Shown: positions 6,330 through 11,242 of the stretch, piece by piece | How positions within the stretch are numbered: the stretch's first letter is position 1 | How the letters are laid out: every line of letters starts with the position of its first letter | Assembly (NCBI GenBank): GCA_038751255.1 | Contig: JBCDGN010000115.1 | Coordinates: 1 to 11,242 of the forward strand | DNA length: 11,242 nucleotides | Source: JANSYP01 sp038751255 | GTDB lineage: Bacteria; Pseudomonadota; Alphaproteobacteria; Rhodobacterales; Rhodobacteraceae | Direction of reading: 5' to 3' | Program-made: the position numbers and the translations under genes | Notes under the pieces: generated by a model | Seen by the model: the letters and a program-made list of their open reading frames with translations, nothing else | Database searches by the model: none | What the model was told of the DNA's origin: nothing

Positions 6330-7205
6330 ATGGCAGCCGGGACCGATATTCGCACCTACTATCAAGGCCAATGGCACAACGAAGATCTCGCTGTCATTCG
6401 CGCAGGCGATCATGCGGCATGGTTGGCCTCTATGGTGTTTGATGGGGCTCGCTATGTAAACGGTGTTGCGCCGGACCTGATGGCCCATTGCGAGCGGGTC
6501 AACAACTCCGCGCGTGCCATGATGTTGGAGCCGAGCCACAGCGCGCAAGACATCCATGATATCGCGTGGGAAGGTATCTCCGCCTATCCAAGAGACACCC
6601 CGCTTTACATTCGGCCGATGTATTGGGGCATCGACAATATTCATATGGCGATCCTCAATGGCCCCGCGGTGGGGTTTTGCATCTGTTTGGAAGTGATGCC
6701 CATGGCCGCGCCCGAAGCGTCGGTCCGGCTGACCCGCACGCGGTTTCACCGGCCCACCTTGGAGACCGCGGTGGCCAATGCGAAAGCCGGGTGTCTTTAT
6801 CCCAACAGCGCACGGATGCTCGCCGAAGCTCGCACCAAGGGCTATGACAACGTGATCGCGGCGGATCCTTGGGGGAATGTCGCTGAAACAGCTGTCTCAA
6901 ACATCTTCATGGCCAAGGATGGTGAGGTATTCACACCCAAGCCCAATGGCACCTTTCTGAACGGGATCACCCGCCAACGACATATCAAGAACCTTCGCGC
7001 TGATGGGATCAAAGTGCACGAGGCGACCCTGAGCTTTGAGGATTTTCATAACGCCGATGAGGTTTTTAAGACCGGCAATCTGCAGAAGATCACACCGGTT
7101 CGCGAATTCGACGGCACGAGCTATGAGATCGGGCCGCTGGCGCTGCGGGCGCGAAAGCTTTACTGGGATTGGGCGCATTCAGCGGGACAGGCGAGCGCCG
7201 CCTGA
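6330..7205 (+). CDS. ilvE: Branched-chain amino acid aminotransferase, class IV PLP enzyme (291 aa)
   Basis: A fold-type IV aminotransferase that interconverts Leu/Ile/Val and their 2-oxo acids using PLP. Features in order: SMVFDGARYV (34-43, N-domain), YIRPMYWG (93-100), ANAKAGCLYPNSARMLAEA (149-167) with the Schiff-base lysine probably K152, ADPWGNVAETAVSNIFM (178-194) with the cofactor-contacting glutamate E186, and NGITRQ (211-216) in the phosphate-binding region. Length fits IlvE-like proteins. ATG 6330 follows GAGG/GGAT-like purines. Related 4-amino-4-deoxychorismate lyases and D-amino acid transaminases share this fold, so the exact substrate is likely rather than certain. The stress-protein gene follows after 50 nt without a terminator, suggesting cotranscription. 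Confidence 0.88.
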   Translation: MAAGTDIRTYYQGQWHNEDLAVIRAGDHAAWLASMVFDGARYVNGVAPDLMAHCERVNNSARAMMLEPSHSAQDIHDIAWEGISAYPRDTPLYIRPMYWGIDNIHMAILNGPAVGFCICLEVMPMAAPEASVRLTRTRFHRPTLETAVANAKAGCLYPNSARMLAEARTKGYDNVIAADPWGNVAETAVSNIFMAKDGEVFTPKPNGTFLNGITRQRHIKNLRADGIKVHEATLSFEDFHNADEVFKTGNLQKITPVREFDGTSYEIGPLALRARKLYWDWAHSAGQASAA

Positions 7206-7255
7206 CGGTTGCCAGAGGCGCGCCCAATCGGCTAACTCCGCTTAGGAGACTTGAG

Positions 7256-7711
7256 ATGCGCAAATTTCTGGTTGTGCTGGACGATAGTCAAGAGTGCCTC
7301 AATGCGATGCGTTTTGCCGCTATGCGCGCGGCGCGGACCGGCGGGGGCGTACAGATCCTGTCGATCATTCCACCTGAAGAGTTTAGCCACTGGATCGGTG
7401 TGGGCGAGATCATGCGTGAAGAGGCGCGCGAACGGATCGAGGTCCATTACGAGGTCTTTGCCAAATGGATGCGGTCGCGCCAAAACATAGATCCAGAATT
7501 GGTCATCCGAGAGGGCGAGATGGTGTCCGAGATATTGTCTCAGATCAAAGACGATAGCGAAATCGGCTTGTTGGTGCTCGGTGCTGGCACCGATAATGGC
7601 GGCCCGGGACCTCTTGTGACCAAGCTTTGTAAAGCAGCAGGGAACCTGCCGATCCCCTTTACGGTGGTGCCGGGTGCGCTCAGCAAGGAAGAGCTTGAGA
7701 CGGTCTGCTAA
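7256..7711 (+). CDS. Universal stress protein family (151 aa)
   Basis: A single UspA-type alpha/beta domain: MRKFLVVLDDSQECLNAMRFAAMRAA forms the first strand and helix, with the acidic pair D9-D10 usual for nucleotide contact. VQILSIIPPEEF follows (32-43), then ELVIREGEMVSEILSQ (81-96), LLVLGAGTDNGG (105-116) and the C-terminal strand PFTVVPG (134-140). The usual ATP-binding G-2x-G-9x-G(S/T) motif is not recognisable after LGAG, so ATP binding is doubtful. The start at 7256 is set by TTAGGAGAC just upstream; the frame is open further 5' but without a comparable site. Probably cotranscribed with the aminotransferase gene. The substrate or partner is unknown. Confidence 0.85.
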   Translation: MRKFLVVLDDSQECLNAMRFAAMRAARTGGGVQILSIIPPEEFSHWIGVGEIMREEARERIEVHYEVFAKWMRSRQNIDPELVIREGEMVSEILSQIKDDSEIGLLVLGAGTDNGGPGPLVTKLCKAAGNLPIPFTVVPGALSKEELETVC

Positions 7712-7720
7712 TCTACTCGA

Positions 7721-7735
7721 TTAGAATGATTCTAA
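7721..7735 (+). promoter_or_regulatory. Irr box (iron control element) upstream of nfuA
   Basis: TTAGAATGATTCTAA is a perfect 7-1-7 palindrome and continues AA, matching the Irr/ICE consensus TTTAGAA-N3-TTCTAAA at all but its first base. Irr is the haem/iron-status regulator of Rhizobiales and Rhodobacterales. It sits 4 nt before a TTGACA -35 element and 56 nt before an Fe-S carrier gene, a classic Irr target type. Repression of nfuA under iron limitation is the natural inference. Irr itself is not encoded in this window. Confidence 0.75.
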
Positions 7736-7739
7736 AATC

Positions 7740-7768
7740 TTGACAGTGCGGGGAACAGCTTTCATATG
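7740..7768 (+). promoter_or_regulatory. Sigma-70-type promoter of the nfuA-tsaB-rimI operon
   Basis: A perfect TTGACA -35 (7740-7745), a 17-nt spacer and CATATG (7763-7768) as a weak -10, 23 nt before the nfuA start codon. The Irr box ends immediately upstream of the -35, where a bound repressor would block polymerase. Confidence 0.6.
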
Positions 7769-7791
7769 GAAAGCGCAAAGGAGACAGGTCC

Positions 7792-8352
7792 ATGTTTATC
7801 CAAACCGAAGCCACGCCCAATCCCGCAACGTTGAAATTCTTGCCGGGAAAACTGGTGTTGGAGGCTGGAACCGCTGACTTCCCCTCCCCCGAGAGTGCTG
7901 GAAACTCGCCGCTCGCAGGGCGCGTCTTTGCCGTGGATGGGGTCTCGGGCGTTTTCTTGGGCAGCGATTTCGTCACTGTCACCAAGACTGAAGCGACCGA
8001 GTGGGATCACATCAAGCCCGCGATCCTTGGCGCCATTATGGAGCATTACCAGTCCGGAGACCCCGCTATGGAGGGCGCCGCTGAAAGCGGTGGTCATGCC
8101 GAGCATAGTGGCGAGGATGCAGAGATTGTTGGCCAAATCAAAGAGCTGCTCGACACGCGCGTCCGACCTGCTGTGGCTCAAGACGGTGGCGATATCACCT
8201 TCCATGGTTTCGACCGAGGGATCGTTTATTTGCACATGCAAGGTGCATGCGCCGGATGCCCGTCCTCAACACTGACATTGAAAATGGGGATCGAGAACCT
8301 GCTTCGTCATTATATCCCAGAAGTTCTCGAGGTCCGACCGGTCGGTGTCTGA
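7792..8352 (+). CDS. nfuA: NifU-family Fe-S cluster carrier (Nfu type, 186 aa)
   Basis: It carries and delivers [4Fe-4S] clusters to apo-enzymes in the cytosol. The N-terminal Nfu_N domain begins MFIQTEATPNPATLKFLPG (1-19) and includes VDGVSGVFLGSDFVTVTK (48-65). An acidic/His-rich linker (about 88-110) precedes the NifU-like C-terminal domain: RPAVAQDGGDITFHGF (125-140) and GACAGCPSSTLTLK (151-164), with the cluster-binding CxxC at C153 and C156. This layout is that of mitochondrial/alphaproteobacterial Nfu1, not E. coli NfuA, whose N domain is A-type-like. AAGGAGA upstream fixes the start at 7792. The stop overlaps the GTG start of tsaB by 8 nt. An Irr box and promoter lie directly upstream. 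Confidence 0.95.
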   Translation: MFIQTEATPNPATLKFLPGKLVLEAGTADFPSPESAGNSPLAGRVFAVDGVSGVFLGSDFVTVTKTEATEWDHIKPAILGAIMEHYQSGDPAMEGAAESGGHAEHSGEDAEIVGQIKELLDTRVRPAVAQDGGDITFHGFDRGIVYLHMQGACAGCPSSTLTLKMGIENLLRHYIPEVLEVRPVGV

Positions 8353-8995
8353 CCCACTCCTTTTGGCCTTTGACACGTCCGGACCCCATTGCGCCGCGGC
8401 ATTGATTGAGGGCGGTCGCGTCAAAGACAGCCGGATCGAGGGGATGGCAAAGGGTCAAGCCGAGCGATTGCTGGGATTGGCTGAAGAACTGCTGAAGGAT
8501 AACGGCGCAAGTTTTGCTGATATTTCGGCCATTGGGGTCGGTGTTGGTCCCGGGAATTTTACCGGAATACGGATCTCGGTCGCTGCGGCGCGAGGCTTGG
8601 CCCTGTCCACCGGCGCGCCCGCGATTGGTGTGACGAGTTTCGAGGCATTGGCCTACGGCCTTCCGCGGCCAGTCGTGGTCTGCCTCGATGCGCGCCGAGA
8701 CGCCTTCTATCTTCAGGTTTTTGAGGACAGCGGCGGATCAGAGCCCCAACTCATCAACGCAGAAGACTTCGCCCGGCTTGCTTTGCCGAACGGAGCATCC
8801 TGTGTCGGAAGCGCCGCGGCCAGCGCAGCGGCGCGGTGTGATGGGCGCTTGAAAAGCCCCTTATGCCCATTGGCGGATGCCATCGGTCAAATTGCGATAA
8901 CCAAGCTCGGTCGCGTTCAACCACGCCCGGCGCCTCTTTACCTCAGACCAGCCGATGCAGTGCCTGCCGCGGCGCCACCAAAGATCTTGACGTGA
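8345..8995 (+). CDS. tsaB: tRNA threonylcarbamoyladenosine biosynthesis protein TsaB (216 aa)
   Basis: A partner of TsaD and TsaE in making t6A37 on ANN-decoding tRNAs. It has the ASKHA fold: LLLAFDTSGPHCAAAL (5-20) is the first nucleotide-fold strand pair, GVGPGNFTGIRISVAAARGLA (66-86) is the TsaB/TsaD signature, and VVCLDARRDAFYLQVF (about 109-124) completes the domain. Like other TsaB proteins it lacks the TsaD metal-binding histidines, so its role is as a scaffold. Translation starts at GTG 8345, inside nfuA, and the stop TGA (8993-8995) overlaps the GTG start of rimI as GTGA, so all three genes are translationally coupled. Slightly shorter than the E. coli protein (231 aa), as usual for alphaproteobacteria. 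Confidence 0.94.
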   Translation: MSDPLLLAFDTSGPHCAAALIEGGRVKDSRIEGMAKGQAERLLGLAEELLKDNGASFADISAIGVGVGPGNFTGIRISVAAARGLALSTGAPAIGVTSFEALAYGLPRPVVVCLDARRDAFYLQVFEDSGGSEPQLINAEDFARLALPNGASCVGSAAASAAARCDGRLKSPLCPLADAIGQIAITKLGRVQPRPAPLYLRPADAVPAAAPPKILT

Positions 8996-9438
8996 CACCT
9001 GAGACGATGGCGTCACTGCATGGGCGTTGCTTTACCACGCCTAGGCCCTGGTGCGCCGCTGATTTTGAAGTGCATTTGGCAAACCCATTGAGCTTTCTCT
9101 GCCTCAGTCCCTTCGGTTTGGCCATTGGACGTGCGGTTGCCGACGAGGCGGAATTGCTGACCTTGGCAATCGATCCGGATCATCGTCGTAAGGGCCACGG
9201 TGCGCATTTGCTGACAGACTACGAGAGAACGGCTGTCGAAAAAGGGGCTTCGATGTCTTTCTTGGAGGTTGCTTCGGACAACCGCATCGCGATCACGCTG
9301 TATCATAGTGCAGGCTACGTCCAAGCGGGGCAGCGTATGGGATATTACCGCCGACCCGATGGGTCGCGATGCGATGCAATTGTGCTCCGCAAAGAGTTGA
9401 CCGCGCGAACTGTCCCTCAAACCCCAGAATCCAGTTGA
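8992..9438 (+). CDS. rimI: Ribosomal-protein S18 alanine N-acetyltransferase-like GNAT protein (148 aa)
   Basis: A GNAT acetyltransferase. LTLAIDPDHRRKGHGAHLL (57-74 region) carries the acetyl-CoA pyrophosphate loop RRKGHGA (R/Q-x-x-G-x-G/A). LEVASDNRIAITLYHSAGY (91-109) gives the RimI-typical Asn and the tyrosine of LYHSAGY near the catalytic site. MGYYRRPDG follows. Starting at GTG 8992, with GTGA overlapping the tsaB stop, gives a full-length 148-residue RimI, whereas upstream in-frame codons would run through tsaB. The tsaB-rimI pairing is a common bacterial arrangement, which supports the RimI name over a generic GNAT. The C-terminal tail (about 136-148) is polar and variable. Confidence 0.9.
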   Translation: MTPETMASLHGRCFTTPRPWCAADFEVHLANPLSFLCLSPFGLAIGRAVADEAELLTLAIDPDHRRKGHGAHLLTDYERTAVEKGASMSFLEVASDNRIAITLYHSAGYVQAGQRMGYYRRPDGSRCDAIVLRKELTARTVPQTPESS

Positions 9439-9465
9439 CCGTCTTTCGGCGCTGCGGCCTTATCT
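9435..9465 (+). promoter_or_regulatory. Possible promoter of the BMP transporter operon
   Basis: TTGACC (9435-9440) is a good -35, overlapping the rimI stop region. Possible -10 sequences are CTTATC at 18 nt or TTATCT at 19 nt spacing, all imperfect. The 83-nt gap (9439-9521) shows no terminator. Confidence 0.3.
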
Positions 9466-9521
9466 GAATGTCTCGTATAGCGAATTGAGCCACTAACGGC
9501 CTGCAACAGAGGGGAATAATT

Positions 9522-10523
9522 ATGGGGTTTGTCGTGAAAACACTAGGGACCGTCTCGGCTCTGGCACTTTGGGCGGGCGCGGCACTGGCCGAACCTGGAC
9601 TGATCATCGATCTGGGCGGCAAATTCGACAAGAGCTTTAACGAAGCCGCCTTCAACGGCGCGCAGCGCTGGTCCGAGGAAACCGGCGGGTCTTTTCGGGA
9701 AACCGAATTGCAGTCCGAAGCACAGCGCGAACAGAACATGCGCCGTATGGCAGAGCGCGGGGCAAACCCTGTGATGGCGCTTGGTTTTGCCAATGCATCG
9801 ACCCTTGAAAAAGTGGCGCCAGATTACCCCGACACCAATTTCGCGATCGTCGATGTCGATTGGCTGCCGGATATGCCCAATGTCAAACAGATCAGCTTTG
9901 CCGAACATCAGGGCAGCTATCTGGTGGGTATGATCGCGGCCATGGCTTCAAAAACTGGTACGGTGGGCTTCGTTGGCGGTATGGATGTGCCCCTGATCCG
10001 CAAGTTCGCCTGTGGCTACGTTCAAGGCGTCAAAGCGGTGAATGCCGACGCCAAGGTTATCCAAAACATGACTGGGACGACGCCGACCGCTTGGAATGAC
10101 CCAGTCAAGGGCGGTGAGTTGACCAAATCGCAAATCTCGCAAGGTGCAGATGTCGTCTATGCCGCCGCTGGGGGAACTGGGGTCGGGATCTTGCAAGCCG
10201 CGGCTGATGCGGGGGTCTACTCCATCGGCGTGGACAGCAACCAAAACTACCTGCATCCCGGCTCTGTCCTGACCTCGATGACCAAGCGTGTGGACAACGC
10301 GGTGTTCGACACCTTTCAAGAAGCCGCGACCGGCGATTTCAAGTCCGGCGTGTTCGTCATGGATCTGTCAAATGACGGCGTCGGCTTTGCGATCGATGAG
10401 TTCAACGAAGCACTGATCACCACAGAGATACAAACCACAGTGGATGCCGCTCGGGATAAGATCATTTCGGGTGAGCTGGTGGTGCACGACTACACCAGCG
10501 ACGATAGCTGCCCCGTCGAATAA
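9522..10523 (+). CDS. BMP/PnrA-family ABC transporter substrate-binding protein (333 aa)
   Basis: A periplasmic solute receptor of the Bmp family, whose characterised members (PnrA/TmpC, BmpA) bind purine nucleosides. Residues 1-23 form a Sec signal peptide (MGFVVKTLGTVSALALWAGA then ALA|EPG). No lipobox cysteine is present, so the protein is soluble, not a lipoprotein. The mature protein starts LIIDLGGKFDKSFNEAAFNG (27-46), the BMP hallmark. It continues FAIVDVDW (107-114), GSYLVGMIAAMASKTGTVGFVGG (131-153), GGTGVGILQAA (217-227) and SIGVDSNQNYLHPG (234-247), with D238 and neighbours in the nucleoside pocket of relatives. AGAGGGG upstream sets the start. The importer ATPase begins 12 nt after the stop. 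The exact solute cannot be determined from sequence. Confidence 0.93.
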   Translation: MGFVVKTLGTVSALALWAGAALAEPGLIIDLGGKFDKSFNEAAFNGAQRWSEETGGSFRETELQSEAQREQNMRRMAERGANPVMALGFANASTLEKVAPDYPDTNFAIVDVDWLPDMPNVKQISFAEHQGSYLVGMIAAMASKTGTVGFVGGMDVPLIRKFACGYVQGVKAVNADAKVIQNMTGTTPTAWNDPVKGGELTKSQISQGADVVYAAAGGTGVGILQAAADAGVYSIGVDSNQNYLHPGSVLTSMTKRVDNAVFDTFQEAATGDFKSGVFVMDLSNDGVGFAIDEFNEALITTEIQTTVDAARDKIISGELVVHDYTSDDSCPVE

Positions 10524-10535
10524 GGGCCGCCTCGT

Positions 10536-11180
10536 ATGAGTGCCAGCGATCCGGAGCGCGGCCAAGCCGTCGCTCCGGCGATTGAGTTAAAGGGCATTTC
10601 CAAAGCGTTTGGCCCGGTTCAAGCAAACCGGGACATCTCGCTTAAGGTCCAGCCCGGAACGATCCATGGGATCATCGGCGAAAACGGCGCTGGCAAATCG
10701 ACGCTGATGTCGATCCTTTATGGGTTTTACACAGCCGATTCCGGTGAGATCTGGATCAAGGGTGACCGCACCGAGATTACCGACAGTCATGTCGCGATTG
10801 ATGCGGGCATCGGCATGGTGTTCCAGCATTTCAAGCTGGTTGAGAATTTCTCTGTGCTTGAGAACGTTGTTCTAGGTGCAGAAGACGGCGCGTTGCTGCG
10901 TCCGTCGCTTGCCAAGGCGCGGGAACTCTTGGGGGAATTGTCCCGCGAATATGAGCTCAATGTCGATCCCGATGCGCTGATCGAAAATCTCAGCGTCGGC
11001 CACCAGCAGCGCGTTGAAATTCTCAAAGCGTTGTACCGACAGGCCGATATATTGATCTTGGACGAGCCCACAGGTGTTCTTACGCCGTCTGAGGCCGATC
11101 ATCTTTTTCGCATTCTTAACGGTTTGAAGGCGCAGGGAAAAACCATAATCCTGATCACGCATAAGCTGCGCGAGATCATG
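10536..11180 (+). CDS. ABC transporter ATPase of the BMP-type nucleoside importer, first cassette (3' end missing)
   Basis: An importer ATPase of the sugar/nucleoside (RbsA/YufO-like) type, normally about 510 aa with two fused nucleotide-binding cassettes. Only the first is present. Walker A GENGAGKST (48-56), Q-loop glutamine Q97 in MVFQHFK, signature LSVGHQQR (152-159, with H in place of the usual G after SVG, as is common in this subfamily), Walker B ILILDEPTG (172-180) and H-loop H209 in LITHKLREIM are all intact. ATG 10536 lies 12 nt after the binding-protein stop, so they form one operon; the permease genes are beyond the window. After residue 215 the frame stays open to the window end, but that sequence is foreign to the family, because the last 65 or so bases are an inverted piece of a homologous gene. 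Confidence 0.93.
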
Positions 11181-11242
11181 ATGATGGTTTTGCCTTCATC
11201 CCGCAGACCTTTGAGGATGCGGAAGAGGTGGTCGGCCTCGGC
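11177..11242 (-). other. Inverted fragment of a diverged homologous ABC ATPase (probable chimeric contig end)
   Basis: The minus strand from 11242 to 11177 reads AEADHLFRILKGLRDEGKT followed by IIM. The plus strand at 11091-11153 encodes the same region as EADHLFRILNGLKAQGKT and IIL. The two match at 46 of 63 aligned bases and 16 of 21 residues, mostly with silent third-base differences, so the inverted copy comes from another homologue or strain and not from this molecule. The junction lies at the palindrome ATCATGAT (11175-11182). I infer an amplification or assembly chimera. Confidence 0.85.

Noticed and set aside
7708..7724. CTAATC-N5-GATTAG dyad as a terminator of the stress-protein gene
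   Set aside because: The six-pair, AT-rich stem has no following T run, and its right arm is part of the Irr palindrome.
9293..9793. Minus-strand open frame of 166 codons across the rimI-BMP junction
   Set aside because: It overlaps two well-supported genes and their ribosome binding site. Its composition looks like antisense shadow and no motif is visible.
11181..11242. C-terminal continuation MMVLPSSRRP... of the ABC ATPase
   Set aside because: It does not resemble the family after the H-loop, and the opposite strand encodes a genuine ATPase segment, so this is an inverted foreign piece and not protein sequence.

Overview
The window looks like part of a marine Roseobacter-group alphaproteobacterium (Rhodobacterales). 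The grounds are a crotonyl-CoA carboxylase/reductase, an AHL quorum-sensing luxR-luxI pair, an Irr-type iron box, CtrA-type sites, a moderately high GC content, and protein sequences typical of that group. These are calls from reading alone; no database was searched.

Layout. (1) About 37-885: the C-terminal two thirds of ccr (ethylmalonyl-CoA pathway), closed by a rho-independent terminator. (2) 1062-2724: a quorum-sensing block with a CtrA-type site, a small ORF (1098-1313), luxR (1258-1971), a spacer with inverted GTTAAC repeats, and luxI (2071-2724). (3) 2767-4299: a RecD/UvrD-like helicase. It meets a minus-strand rhomboid-like membrane protein (4296-4973) tail to tail, with overlapping stop codons. 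(4) 5063-6121: trpS, divergent from the rhomboid gene. (5) 6330-7711: a class IV branched-chain aminotransferase followed by a universal stress protein. (6) 7792-9438: an overlapping nfuA-tsaB-rimI operon behind a near-perfect Irr box and a TTGACA promoter. (7) 9522 to the end: a periplasmic BMP-family binding protein and the first ATPase cassette of its ABC importer, probably for nucleosides or similar solutes.

How the genes work together. The AHL circuit appears wired to the CtrA cell-cycle/motility regulator through TTAA-N7-TTAAC and TTAACCAT sites. The Fe-S carrier gene nfuA, with the translationally coupled tRNA and ribosomal-protein modification genes tsaB and rimI, appears to be iron-controlled through Irr. 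The rest is ordinary metabolism and housekeeping.

I do not see a clearly new biological system. The most informative oddities are the regulatory sites, a rhomboid homologue that has lost both catalytic residues, and the two window ends. At both ends the last 40-65 bases run in the wrong orientation for the gene they sit in: an inverted ccr piece at the left and an inverted piece of a diverged homologous ABC ATPase at the right. These look like chimeric fold-back contig ends, not biology.
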